Source: Mongoliitalea daihaiensis (GTDB lineage Bacteria > Bacteroidota > Bacteroidia > Cytophagales > Cyclobacteriaceae). Taken from it: 64,000 nucleotides of DNA. The position numbers and the translations under genes were made by a program. Positions 41,035-48,986 of the stretch are shown piece by piece (the stretch's first letter is position 1; each line of letters opens with the position of its first letter). The DNA lies in contig NZ_CP063779.1 in the NCBI RefSeq assembly GCF_021596945.1, forward strand, positions 4,252,001 to 4,316,000, given 5' to 3'. The notes beneath the pieces are model-generated. The model was not told where the DNA came from, made no database searches, and was given only the letters and a program-made list of their open reading frames with translations.

Positions 41035-41067
41035 AGCCCTGGCAGGTTTTTAAAACCTGCCAGGGCT
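41035..41067. repeat. 33-nt palindromic repeat, copy 1
   Basis: AGCCCTGGCAGGTTTT (41035-41050) faces AAAACCTGCCAGGGCT (41052-41067) around one T, a near-perfect palindrome. A second 33-nt element with the same core (GCAGGTTTT, AAAACCTGCCAGG) is at 52925-52957. It lies in a 329-bp non-coding gap between the Spx-like gene and the threonine dehydrogenase gene and could form a strong hairpin in either transcript. Confidence 0.75.
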
Positions 41068-41104
41068 AACTCCGGTAGCAGAAACTCATTCCTCGATCTA
41101 AAAT

Positions 41105-41200
41105 TATTTCAACCTTAATTTTACTTTATTTCAATTTATTTCTACCTTATTTCCCCTCTATTTCAATTTATTCCCGCGTCTTCCGCGCTTTCTGCGAGCA
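41105..41200. repeat. Dispersed repeat at a gene 3' end (copy 2 of the CCGCG-tailed type)
   Basis: Repeated TATTTC units (ATTTCAATTTATTTCTACC, then TATTTC and ATTTCAATTTATTCC) are followed by CGCGTCTTCCGCG and TTTCTGCGAGC. It shares order and sequence with 26504-26562 and ends 8 bp before the stop of the minus-strand threonine dehydrogenase gene. Confidence 0.65.
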
Positions 41201-41207
41201 AGAAATC

Positions 41208-42155
41208 CTAGAAGGTAAATGTAGGCAGATGCTTTAAAATATCATCCGTCATCTCCTGCAAACCATACTGAGGCTTCCATCCCCAATCTTCTCTAGCCCT
41301 TGTATCGTCGACACTGTCAGGCCAGCTATCGGCAATTACCTGCCTGAAATCTGGTTCAAAGGAAATTGAAAACTCAGGATATTGTAAGCGAATACTTTCA
41401 AAGATTTCTTTGGGCGAAAAACTCATCGCAGCTAAGTTATAACTGGAACGGATTAATACCTGCTCTTTGGGAGCATGCATCAAATCCAATGTGGCTTTGA
41501 TCGCATCGGGCATATACATCATCGGTAAGTAAGAATCTTCTTTCAAAAATGAAACGAAGTGTTCCCCAGCAATCGCCTTATGGTAGATATCCACTGCATA
41601 ATCTGTGGTACCTCCCCCTGGCAATGACTTATAGCCAATCAAACCCGGGTACCTCAAACTTCTCACGTCCACTCCAAACTTCTGGAAGTAATATTCGCAC
41701 CAGCGCTCCCCTGCTTGCTTCGAAATACCATAAACGGTGTTTGGCTCTTTCACACAATATTGAGGAGTATTGATTTTGGGTGTGTTGGGACCAAACACAG
41801 CAATAGAAGAAGGCCAATAAATCTTATCCAATTTCAGTTCCTTCGCCAACTCCAATACAAAAATCAAACTATCCATATTCAAATTCCAGGCAAAAAGTGG
41901 ATTTTGCTCCCCTGTAGCTGAAAGTACAGCCGCCAAATGATAGATTTGTTTGATGTTCTGATCTATCACCAGATTCCTAAGCGCATCTTTATCCATGACA
42001 TCCAGCACCCTGGACTGGCAGTAATCAAACTTTGTTAAGGCTTGTGGATTAATATCGGTGGCAATCACATTGTCACCACCATAAAGCTCTGTGAGAGCCC
42101 ATGTCAATTCCGAACCGAGCTGTCCAGCAGCACCGATGATTAAGATTCTTTCCAT
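41208..42155 (-). CDS. NAD-dependent L-threonine 3-dehydrogenase, epimerase (SDR) type
   Basis: This is a 315-residue extended SDR. IIGAAGQLGSELTWAL is the NAD motif (GxxGxxG) at residues 7-13; YWPSSIAVFGPNTPK is the Ser strand; TVYGISKQAGERWCEYY carries YxxxK. SLRYPGLIGYKSLPGGGTTDYAVDIYHKA matches the epimerase-like threonine dehydrogenases known from Bacteroidota such as Flavobacterium. The enzyme makes 2-amino-3-ketobutyrate, the substrate of the kbl enzyme encoded divergently. General epimerase annotation is the alternative, but the kbl neighbour settles it well. Confidence 0.9.
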   Translation of the reverse strand: MERILIIGAAGQLGSELTWALTELYGGDNVIATDINPQALTKFDYCQSRVLDVMDKDALRNLVIDQNIKQIYHLAAVLSATGEQNPLFAWNLNMDSLIFVLELAKELKLDKIYWPSSIAVFGPNTPKINTPQYCVKEPNTVYGISKQAGERWCEYYFQKFGVDVRSLRYPGLIGYKSLPGGGTTDYAVDIYHKAIAGEHFVSFLKEDSYLPMMYMPDAIKATLDLMHAPKEQVLIRSSYNLAAMSFSPKEIFESIRLQYPEFSISFEPDFRQVIADSWPDSVDDTRAREDWGWKPQYGLQEMTDDILKHLPTFTF

Positions 42156-42296
42156 GCTTTACGATCTTCGGGCAAACAAAGCCCTAATTTTTTGATTATA
42201 TTTGGGATTGATATTCGAAACAAAAATAATGATTTAAGCACATGAATTTCATTATTTTCGAAAATAGGAGTCAAAAACCTTTACTTACCAAATATT

Positions 42297-43493
42297 ATGT
42301 ACGATACCCTCAAACCCAAATTAGAACAAGAGTTAAAAGACATTGAAGCTGCTGGCTTGTACAAAAGAGAACGTATCATCACTTCTCCCCAATCCGCAGA
42401 AATCACCATTGAAGGTGGTAAAAAGGTGCTAAACTTTTGCGCCAACAACTACTTAGGTCTTTCTTCCCATCCAAAAGTAGTGGAAGCGGCTAAAAATGCA
42501 ATTGACACCCATGGATTTGGCATGTCCTCTGTACGCTTTATTTGTGGGACACAGGATATCCACAAACAACTAGAAGATAAAATTTCTGAGTTTCTAGGAA
42601 CCGAAGACACCATCCTTTATGCGGCAGCATTTGATGCAAATGGAGGAGTATTTGAGCCACTTTTCGGACCTGAAGATGCTATCATCTCCGATGCCTTAAA
42701 TCATGCATCTATCATTGACGGGGTACGTCTGTGCAAAGCCATGAGATTTCGTTACTTGCATAATGATATGGCTGATTTGGAAAAGCAATTGCAAGATGCA
42801 GATGCCAAAGGAGCTCAGCAAAAAATCATCGTCACCGATGGGGTTTTCTCCATGGATGGAACCATCGCCCAATTGGACAAAATCGTTGCTTTAGCAGAAA
42901 AATACAATGCTTTGGTCATGAGTGACGAGTGTCATTCTACAGGCTTTATGGGTAAAACGGGAAGAGGTGTTCACGAGCATTGCGGTGTGATGGGAAAGAT
43001 GGACATTATCACGGGAACGCTAGGTAAAGCCTTGGGTGGTGCTTCCGGTGGATTTACTTCTGGCCGAAAAGAAATCATCGACTTATTACGTCAGCGTTCT
43101 AGACCTTATTTGTTTTCCAATACCTTAGCCCCTTCCATCACAGGTGCCTCCATTGCAGTATTTGATTTACTATCCGAGACAACTGAGCTTCGCGATAAAC
43201 TGGAATCCAATACTCAATATTTCAGAGAAAAAATGAGCGAAGCTGGTTTTGATATCAAGCCAGGTGAGCATGCCATTGTACCAATCATGTTGTACGACGC
43301 CGTACTTTCTCAGCAGATGGCGGAGAAATTATTGGAAAAAGGTATTTATGTGATCGGCTTCTACTACCCAGTAGTACCCAAAGGACAGGCAAGAATCCGT
43401 GTTCAAATCTCCGCAGGTCATGACCAAGAGCATTTAGATCAAGCCATTGCTGCATTTATTGAAGTTGGAAGAGAGCTTGAAGTGATCAACTAA
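42297..43493 (+). CDS. kbl: Glycine C-acetyltransferase (2-amino-3-ketobutyrate CoA ligase)
   Basis: This 398-residue PLP enzyme splits 2-amino-3-ketobutyrate with CoA into glycine and acetyl-CoA. Motifs are [59 protein letters not shown] and [17 protein letters not shown] with the PLP lysine near residue 242. Together with the divergent threonine dehydrogenase it forms the threonine-to-glycine route. The 141-bp spacer contains a TATTTTCGAAAATA palindrome (42253-42266) and a TATATTTG box (42197-42204). Confidence 0.95.
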   Translation: MYDTLKPKLEQELKDIEAAGLYKRERIITSPQSAEITIEGGKKVLNFCANNYLGLSSHPKVVEAAKNAIDTHGFGMSSVRFICGTQDIHKQLEDKISEFLGTEDTILYAAAFDANGGVFEPLFGPEDAIISDALNHASIIDGVRLCKAMRFRYLHNDMADLEKQLQDADAKGAQQKIIVTDGVFSMDGTIAQLDKIVALAEKYNALVMSDECHSTGFMGKTGRGVHEHCGVMGKMDIITGTLGKALGGASGGFTSGRKEIIDLLRQRSRPYLFSNTLAPSITGASIAVFDLLSETTELRDKLESNTQYFREKMSEAGFDIKPGEHAIVPIMLYDAVLSQQMAEKLLEKGIYVIGFYYPVVPKGQARIRVQISAGHDQEHLDQAIAAFIEVGRELEVIN

Positions 43494-43512
43494 TCAGTAC
43501 CTATAAAAAGTC

Positions 43513-43549
43513 AAAAGCCCAATGAAAATTCGTTGGGCTTTTTGTTTTT
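43513..43549 (+). terminator. Intrinsic terminator of kbl
   Basis: AAAAGCCCAA (43513-43522) pairs with TTGGGCTTTT (43533-43542) and is followed by more T. Confidence 0.9.
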
Positions 43550-43587
43550 TGTTTATAATCTGGATTTTTAAAATTTAAAAGTCCTTA

Positions 43588-43722
43588 ATGTCAAAACTAA
43601 TGAAAACGAAAGATCAAGAAGCTTCAAAAAGACTGCTAGACAGACTGAAAGAGGCTCCTACTACCAGTAGTAAACCCGATATTCAGCTAATAAAAAAGCA
43701 TATTCAGAATAAATATGCTTAA
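43588..43722 (+). CDS. Possible 44-residue small protein
   Basis: An ATG at 43588 opens a 44-codon frame, rich in Lys and Asp: MSKLMKTKDQEASKRLLDRL at the start, then a Thr/Ser linker and QLIKKHIQNKYA. The amphipathic composition and codon use look protein-like. Against it, the last eight codons coincide with the terminator hairpin of the convergent HD gene, and no upstream promoter was recognised. I do not know the family. Confidence 0.4.
   Translation: MSKLMKTKDQEASKRLLDRLKEAPTTSSKPDIQLIKKHIQNKYA
43691..43720 (-). terminator. Intrinsic terminator of the HD-domain gene
   Basis: On the minus strand AAGCATATT (43720-43712) pairs with AATATGCTT (43704-43696) over a 7-nt loop, then runs into a T tract. 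It begins 16 bp past the HD gene stop, and would end the efflux operon transcript. Confidence 0.8.
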
Positions 43723-43735
43723 TAAAGCTTAGTGA

Positions 43736-44335
43736 TTAGCCCCTCAATTGATGATCAATCACAAGCTGAATCAACTCCTCCACTTCTATCCCTGCTCGTT
43801 GAGAAGCATCGGCGATGTCTTCTCTGCTGACCTGAGCGGCAAAACTTTTATCTTTCAATCGCTTTTTGACACCTTTGATTTCCATTCCTTCATACCCTTG
43901 AGGACGCATCAAGGAATAGGCATGTACAAAACCCGACAACTCATCGAAGGCATACAACATTTTATCCATTTCAGAATCTGGATCTACTCCGAAATAGCGA
44001 GGGCCATGAGAAGCTATAGCTTTGATCATGCGTGGATCCTGATTTCTTGCCTCCAGTTCTTCAATGATTTTTCTGCAATGATCATCCGGCCACTGATCCC
44101 AGTCCGCATCGTGCAGTAGCCCCGATAAATGCCAAAGCTGCTGTGTATATGAATCAAAGCCTTTGGCGAGTGCAAAAGCCTTCATCAAATGCCCTACCTG
44201 CTGCATGTGAAAGAGCAATTTTTCGTTTTTCACCCAATCATGGAGTAAATTTTCTGCATCAGCAAGGGTCATCAAATTGCCTTCATTGGCAGGATTACCA
44301 AAGATTGTTCTATGGAGTGGGTGAGTTAAGGTCAT
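43736..44335 (-). CDS. HD-domain phosphohydrolase-like protein
   Basis: This is a 199-residue protein with an HD metal-binding domain: HMQQVGHLMKAFALAKG, LSGLLHDADWDQWP (HD) and KAIASHGPRYFGVDPDSEMDKMLYAFDELSGFVHA. An alternative start at M22 (44272) would give a compact HD protein. Family members hydrolyse nucleotides or phosphates; the substrate here is unknown. It starts 4 nt after the adaptor gene of the metal efflux operon and is its last gene, although its link to metal resistance is not evident. Confidence 0.85.
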   Translation of the reverse strand: MTLTHPLHRTIFGNPANEGNLMTLADAENLLHDWVKNEKLLFHMQQVGHLMKAFALAKGFDSYTQQLWHLSGLLHDADWDQWPDDHCRKIIEELEARNQDPRMIKAIASHGPRYFGVDPDSEMDKMLYAFDELSGFVHAYSLMRPQGYEGMEIKGVKKRLKDKSFAAQVSREDIADASQRAGIEVEELIQLVIDHQLRG

Positions 44336-44339
44336 TGGT

Positions 44340-46610
44340 TTATAAACTTTTTAAGGGTACTTCAAATGAACGATCGCTCCATGCAAAGCGAAGTTTCCCT
44401 TCATTTCCTTTGGTGGAGATCACTTCAAATGTCATTTTTTCAACCGACTCTTTCAATACCACCGATGTAATTTCCCAACGGGCCACATCCTCTTTTTCAT
44501 CGTAATCATCAGCCAAATGTTGATTAAAATTTTTATTGAGAATTAAGGTCCATTTATCTGCTCGAGGAATGGTAAAAATGGCATATTTCCCAGCAGGAAT
44601 ACGCTTCCCTCCAATTTCCAAATCCTGATTGAAGGAAATATTCGTAGCCATGTGGGCTCCGGTTACCCACACATCGCCATAGCCTACCAATCCTCCAAAG
44701 ATCTCTCTCCCCCTCACACTTGGAGCTGCATAATCCACGTGCACATGACTTTTACCAATATTCGCCATGGCGGCTGTTCGTGGACTCTTAGAAGCAGATG
44801 GCCCTGCATGGGCACTGTGATCATGCGCAGTGTGCGCAGAATGATCGTGGGTTGTTGCAGATGCTGGTACGGCTTTCTCCTCAGATGTACCACCTATTGC
44901 TGCTACTCGCTTACCAGGCTGATACGTTTCTTTAACCTCCCCGCAGGTCAACATCATATCACCAAAATACGGATTCCGGATTTCTTTTTCCCCACTCAAC
45001 CAATATGCTCCTTGATCTTTGAATGCCATCGGGCAGTATTGACGGTAAATGGTATTCTCCACAATACCGAAATACTCCACCGCATCAATCAAGTTGTCCG
45101 ATAAAATTTCAAATTGCTTTCTCTGTTCTTCCACGTTGCTAGTTGTGGCCATTTTATCCAAGCTGCTACGAATAGGGCCTAACAATTTACCCCAGATTTC
45201 TCCCGCTTTGCCGTCTAATAAGGATGCCTCCACTTTTGCCAAACTGGCTTTTGTTGGGTTGATTGCCTGCTGAGTGGCCTGAACATTACTAGCTACCAAT
45301 CCATCTTTAATTGACAAGTAGCTCTGAGTCAGCGCAGTCAACTGTTCCTTAAACGCTTCTGGCACTTCCAACGTCTTCACTTCTGGCCGCATCATCATGC
45401 TGTAATTCCCACTCAACTGGGCCGCTGCATCGATGGCAAATACCCCATTGCTGACCACTTGCTCCCCTTCTTCGACTCCTGAAAACACCAAGTAATCATC
45501 TCCTACACGCGGTCCCAATTCGATCTCACGCATCTCAAATGCAGGAGCTTCCCGATTACCAACCTGCACATAAACCACCGAGCGAGGTCCGGTCCAAAGA
45601 ATAGCTGTCTTGGGAATCATCAATCCTGATTGTGATGCCTGAGCTGCGGAAATGGTAGCAGAAACAAACATCTCTGGTTTCAATTCAAAATTTCTATTAG
45701 CAGCCTCTGCACGAATCCCAACAGTGCGGGTCTCTGGATTCAAGACCGGATCAATATAAATCACTTTACCTGCAAAAGATTTTCCAGGATAAGTAGCTAC
45801 TTGAAAACTCAATTCATCTCCTTTTCTGATCGCTCCCAAATCGGACTCATAGGCATCCAACATGACCCAAACAGAACTCAAGTCTACTATTTCAAACATA
45901 ACCGAGCCTCTGTTTACAAAATCCCCTACGGAAACATTTCGTACCATCACCACTCCTGCCACATCTGCATACACATCAAACTGCGTTTGGACCTGACCGG
46001 AACTTTCTATTTTGTTGATCTGCTCATCCGAGATTTTCCAAAGTCTCAATTTCTCTTTGGCCGCTTGATACAACGCTGGCTGACGCTCCTTGATTTTGGC
46101 TGTTTCCAGCAATTCCTTTTGGGCATTGACCAGCTCTGGGGAATACAAAGTTGCCAGCTTTTCCCCTCTTCTAACCTCTTGTCCGGTAAAATTGACAAAC
46201 AACTGATCTACCCTACCCGCAAAGTTGGCCGTCAAGCTTTTGACGCGCTGTTCGTTTGTTTGGATTTTACCAGTCAAGGTGATTTTGCCAGTCCCTTGCC
46301 CAGATTTCACACGCATAAGTTGCACATTGGAAAGTGCCACTGCTTCTGGAGTCATTTCCAGCACAAAAGGATTATTGTTTCCCGCCCCACTGGCTACAGG
46401 AGTCAAAGCCATCCCACACAGCGGGCATTGGCCAGGACCATCTTGCCGGATCTGGGGGTGCATGGAACAGGTATAGATGGTGCCATCTTCCGCTACATGA
46501 AAGTGTTCGTGATCTGGATGATCGTCCGTCCCACGGATCAACCAACCCGCTAGACCACCGAAAAACAAGCAGCCTAGGATGATGATGAGTATATTTTTAT
46601 TGTTTTTCAT
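44340..46610 (-). CDS. CusB-like efflux adaptor with heavy-metal-binding, DUF3347 and DUF2911 domains
   Basis: This is a 756-residue protein from the ATG at 46610 (the upstream frame only adds a TTG). A membrane anchor lies at residues 6-24 (ILIIILGCLFFGGLAGWLI). The heavy-metal-binding ribbon is YTCSMHPQIRQDGPGQCPLCGM near residue 45. The RND adaptor core is at about 80-410 (RVDQLFVNFTGQEVRRGEKL, PETRTVGIRAEAANRN). A DUF3347-like helical domain is at about 420-590, ending in a Cys-containing FGDMMLTCGEVKETY. A His-rich linker (HDHSAHTAHDHSAHAG) follows, then DUF2911 (AAPSVRGREIFGGLVGYGDVW). It bridges the CusA pump and TolC channel. The triple extension is unusual. Confidence 0.9.
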   Translation of the reverse strand: MKNNKNILIIILGCLFFGGLAGWLIRGTDDHPDHEHFHVAEDGTIYTCSMHPQIRQDGPGQCPLCGMALTPVASGAGNNNPFVLEMTPEAVALSNVQLMRVKSGQGTGKITLTGKIQTNEQRVKSLTANFAGRVDQLFVNFTGQEVRRGEKLATLYSPELVNAQKELLETAKIKERQPALYQAAKEKLRLWKISDEQINKIESSGQVQTQFDVYADVAGVVMVRNVSVGDFVNRGSVMFEIVDLSSVWVMLDAYESDLGAIRKGDELSFQVATYPGKSFAGKVIYIDPVLNPETRTVGIRAEAANRNFELKPEMFVSATISAAQASQSGLMIPKTAILWTGPRSVVYVQVGNREAPAFEMREIELGPRVGDDYLVFSGVEEGEQVVSNGVFAIDAAAQLSGNYSMMMRPEVKTLEVPEAFKEQLTALTQSYLSIKDGLVASNVQATQQAINPTKASLAKVEASLLDGKAGEIWGKLLGPIRSSLDKMATTSNVEEQRKQFEILSDNLIDAVEYFGIVENTIYRQYCPMAFKDQGAYWLSGEKEIRNPYFGDMMLTCGEVKETYQPGKRVAAIGGTSEEKAVPASATTHDHSAHTAHDHSAHAGPSASKSPRTAAMANIGKSHVHVDYAAPSVRGREIFGGLVGYGDVWVTGAHMATNISFNQDLEIGGKRIPAGKYAIFTIPRADKWTLILNKNFNQHLADDYDEKEDVARWEITSVVLKESVEKMTFEVISTKGNEGKLRFAWSDRSFEVPLKSL

Positions 46611-46819
46611 ATTTTTTAGAGACAAGAGGCAAGATTCAAGAAATAAGACTTAAGTTTTGTTGAAAGACGATTCGTTGTTTGGGTTCATGCAAAGGTCGTT
46701 ACGGGTTTCGCCACGAGCGCTACAATAATCTGGCGAGCGTTGCGAGAAAATAGCATTGGTTATTGGGATATTTATCCAATAATATCCATCAATATCCAAT
46801 ATCAATGAATAACCTATTT

Positions 46820-48475
46820 TCATACACCCACCAACGTTTCCACCCTAGCAAATTGAATTTCTCGTTCAATTTTAGTATTCAGAAGATTCAATCGGAAGTC
46901 CAATAACTCCCGCTGAATAGATAGGATTTCTTCGAAGGAACTACCTTCGGAGGCATAAGAGGTAACTGATAATTCCAAGGTTTGCTCCGTGAGTTCGATT
47001 TGCTCTTCCAAGAGACGGACTTTGCGGTCAGCATCTTTGATAGAGGCAAGAATCGTTTCAAATTCTGTTTCCAGATTTCTCTGCAAATCCTCCTTTTGAC
47101 GCTCATTGGCCTCCCAATACAGTTTGGATTCAGTTTCCATCGCCTTATATTTTTTCCGATAAATCGGTAAAGATACTGTCGCCATAGGCATCACCATGTT
47201 ACTACCCATTCCAGCAGGCATATAATCCATTCCTCCCATGCCACCGGGCACACCCATTTCAGCCCTTGGACTAAAGACCATATAGTTTAATCCCAAACCA
47301 ACCATAGGCTTACCTTCCAATTTGGCCATCTCCCCTTGTTTTTGATAAGCTAAGCCCTCCTTTTCAAGCATTAGCAACATGGGATTCGATGCTAAGATTT
47401 GCTCCAACATTTCTACTTCCCAGCCTAAGGCTTTTTGACTTTGAAGCTGACTTTCGATGATAACGGATTCATTTTTTTCTCTCCCTACCAACTGATTGAA
47501 GCGCACTTGCAAAGGTCTCTTGTCCACTTCCAATTGCTGTAAATCCGATTCCAAAGCTTTGATCTGCACTTGTAAGCGAAGCACATCTGTGAGTTTACCC
47601 GAACCTCCTCCCGAACCCATAGTAGACATAGCCGATGATGAACCTGAAGACTGTCTCCTAGCTGAAGTGCCAGAGGCACTACCACCTTCCATACCCATGC
47701 CATCATTGGTACCACTGGCTTGACCAGCTCTGTTAGGACGTCTGACAGCAGTTGATACAGAGGATACTGCCTCAGAAGTATTTCCCCCCTGATAACGAAT
47801 GATGGCCAATTGCTCCAAAGACTTTAATATCTCCAGATTAGCCCTGGTAATCCCAATCGTATTTTCTAATTGCTGCAATTGGAAGTAGGTCTCCTTCACT
47901 TGATACAACAGAACATTCCGCTCTTGCCTAAACTCCTCATATTTCGCCTCCGCCATTAATGTTGCTTCATCTTTTTGAGTCTTCAGCATTCCAAACCATG
48001 GGAACATCTGCATCAACGATACTTCCCCACGCTGATTCCCCATCAACAACTCCATCGGTCTCGTAAATACCCCAATATTCAATTGAGGATTTTCCAAAGA
48101 CACCTGATTCGTTTTTTCTAATGCCGCTTGATATTGTTTAAAAGAGGATTGAAGAGCAGAATTTTGTTCCGACGCCAAAAGGAGATAGTTTTCGAGGGAT
48201 TGAGCGTTTAATTGAAATAAATTGAAATAAGGTAGAAATAAAATTGAAATAATATGGAGACAGATGGTTTTCTTTAGGGAGGATAGATTAGGTTTTAATT
48301 GAAATAAATTGAAATAAGGTAGAAATAAAGGTGAAATAGGTCGCAACATCAACTTTCCTATTCCAACAGTAAAATTCACTAGTAAATGTTCGCCTTTTAG
48401 AAAGAAATTGATGATTGATTTCCTCCCAAGGCTATTTTTTAGGCCATGCAAGTTTTGGGATTTATTACTTTTCAT
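46820..48475 (-). CDS. TolC-family outer-membrane channel of the metal efflux system, repeat-altered N-terminus
   Basis: This is a 551-residue protein from the ATG at 48475, chosen because AGGAGGT lies 5 nt before it; starts at 48499 and 48349 are alternatives. The TolC core begins at AQSLENYLLLASEQNSALQS. Before it lies an unusual ~98-residue extension with two copies of LFLPYFNLFQL encoded by a 36-bp DNA repeat; the second copy supplies a signal-peptide-like hydrophobic core. MFPWFGML and paired helical repeats are TolC features. Two Met/Gly/Ser-rich stretches (GMGMEGGSAS, GGMGGMDYMPAGMGSNMVMP) could bind copper or silver. Confidence 0.87.
   Translation of the reverse strand: MKSNKSQNLHGLKNSLGRKSIINFFLKGEHLLVNFTVGIGKLMLRPISPLFLPYFNLFQLKPNLSSLKKTICLHIISILFLPYFNLFQLNAQSLENYLLLASEQNSALQSSFKQYQAALEKTNQVSLENPQLNIGVFTRPMELLMGNQRGEVSLMQMFPWFGMLKTQKDEATLMAEAKYEEFRQERNVLLYQVKETYFQLQQLENTIGITRANLEILKSLEQLAIIRYQGGNTSEAVSSVSTAVRRPNRAGQASGTNDGMGMEGGSASGTSARRQSSGSSSAMSTMGSGGGSGKLTDVLRLQVQIKALESDLQQLEVDKRPLQVRFNQLVGREKNESVIIESQLQSQKALGWEVEMLEQILASNPMLLMLEKEGLAYQKQGEMAKLEGKPMVGLGLNYMVFSPRAEMGVPGGMGGMDYMPAGMGSNMVMPMATVSLPIYRKKYKAMETESKLYWEANERQKEDLQRNLETEFETILASIKDADRKVRLLEEQIELTEQTLELSVTSYASEGSSFEEILSIQRELLDFRLNLLNTKIEREIQFARVETLVGV
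48207..48329. repeat. Two 36-bp direct repeats inside the TolC gene 5' region
   Basis: The 36-bp unit beginning TTTAATTGAAATAAATTG occurs identically at 48207-48242 and 48294-48329 (period 87). It is the ATTTC-phased dispersed repeat read on the other strand. Both copies are in frame in the TolC gene and encode the same peptide. Confidence 0.85.
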
Positions 48476-48866
48476 TTTTACCTCCTTTCTTGGCTTCATA
48501 GGTTTTGGAGATGGTGTTGTTTAATTTAACTTGAAGAGGATAATGTATGGAGCAGATTTCTTCCCATTCTTCGAGGGTTACAAAACCTCTTTCATGGCCT
48601 AAATCCAACCAATGTTCTTTTCCTTCAGCTAATGAAGCTCTTGAATAGAAGTAGAACTGAACCTTTTCCAAATAATGAAATCTGCTGTATCCTTCTGCTA
48701 TATTAGCTCCAACAGAGTCGATTGACTCCAACATCTGATTTCCCCAAGATTTCTTTTCATGAAAGTTCAATCTAGAATAAATCGTCCATGCAATCACCGA
48801 AAGCTTTCGAGATAATTGATAAATCTCCAATTCTTTCAAGGGTATATATTTCTTCTTATCCTCCAT
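48465..48866 (-). CDS. Four-helix-bundle protein (S23/23S rRNA intervening-sequence protein family)
   Basis: This is a 133-residue protein. YIPLKELEIYQLSRKLSVIAW, SWGNQMLESIDSVGANIAEGYSRF (the family-defining SVxxNIAEGxxR segment) and a final AKKGGKNEK tail match the S23 four-helix-bundle family. Family members occur within 23S rRNA intervening sequences, as accessory proteins of retroelements (Avd) and as scattered orphans; the function is unclear. Here it sits between cusA and the TolC gene, flanked by dispersed repeats on both sides, and overlaps the TolC start. It may have been inserted into the operon. Confidence 0.87.
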   Translation of the reverse strand: MEDKKKYIPLKELEIYQLSRKLSVIAWTIYSRLNFHEKKSWGNQMLESIDSVGANIAEGYSRFHYLEKVQFYFYSRASLAEGKEHWLDLGHERGFVTLEEWEEICSIHYPLQVKLNNTISKTYEAKKGGKNEK

Positions 48867-48882
48867 AATTTCCAGTATTTTT

Positions 48883-48986
48883 TATTTCAATTTTATTTCG
48901 CGCTAACCTATTTCGCCGAACCTGCCTAACATAGGTAGAGGCATATTTCAACCTTATTTCGCGCCAGCTTATTTCAACTTTATTTC
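48883..48986. repeat. Dispersed ATTTC-phased repeat array between cusA and the S23-like gene
   Basis: At least six TATTTC units occur here, with the blocks TTTTATTTCGCGCTAAC, CTATTTCGCCG, GGCATATTTCAACC and TTATTTCGCGCCAGC. They match the copy at 16238-16289. The array extends into the last codons of cusA (the terminal KEIKLK residues are encoded by GAAATAA-like units). Confidence 0.7.

Noticed and set aside
48207-48329. CRISPR-like array in the TolC 5' region
   Set aside because: Only two identical 36-bp copies, 51-bp single spacer, no cas genes, and the unit is a low-complexity ATTTC repeat found elsewhere in the window.
46820-48499. TolC gene as a pseudogene because of its odd N-terminus
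   Set aside because: The frame is intact through the repeats, a Shine-Dalgarno-like AGGAGGT precedes the ATG at 48475, and the core motifs are complete.
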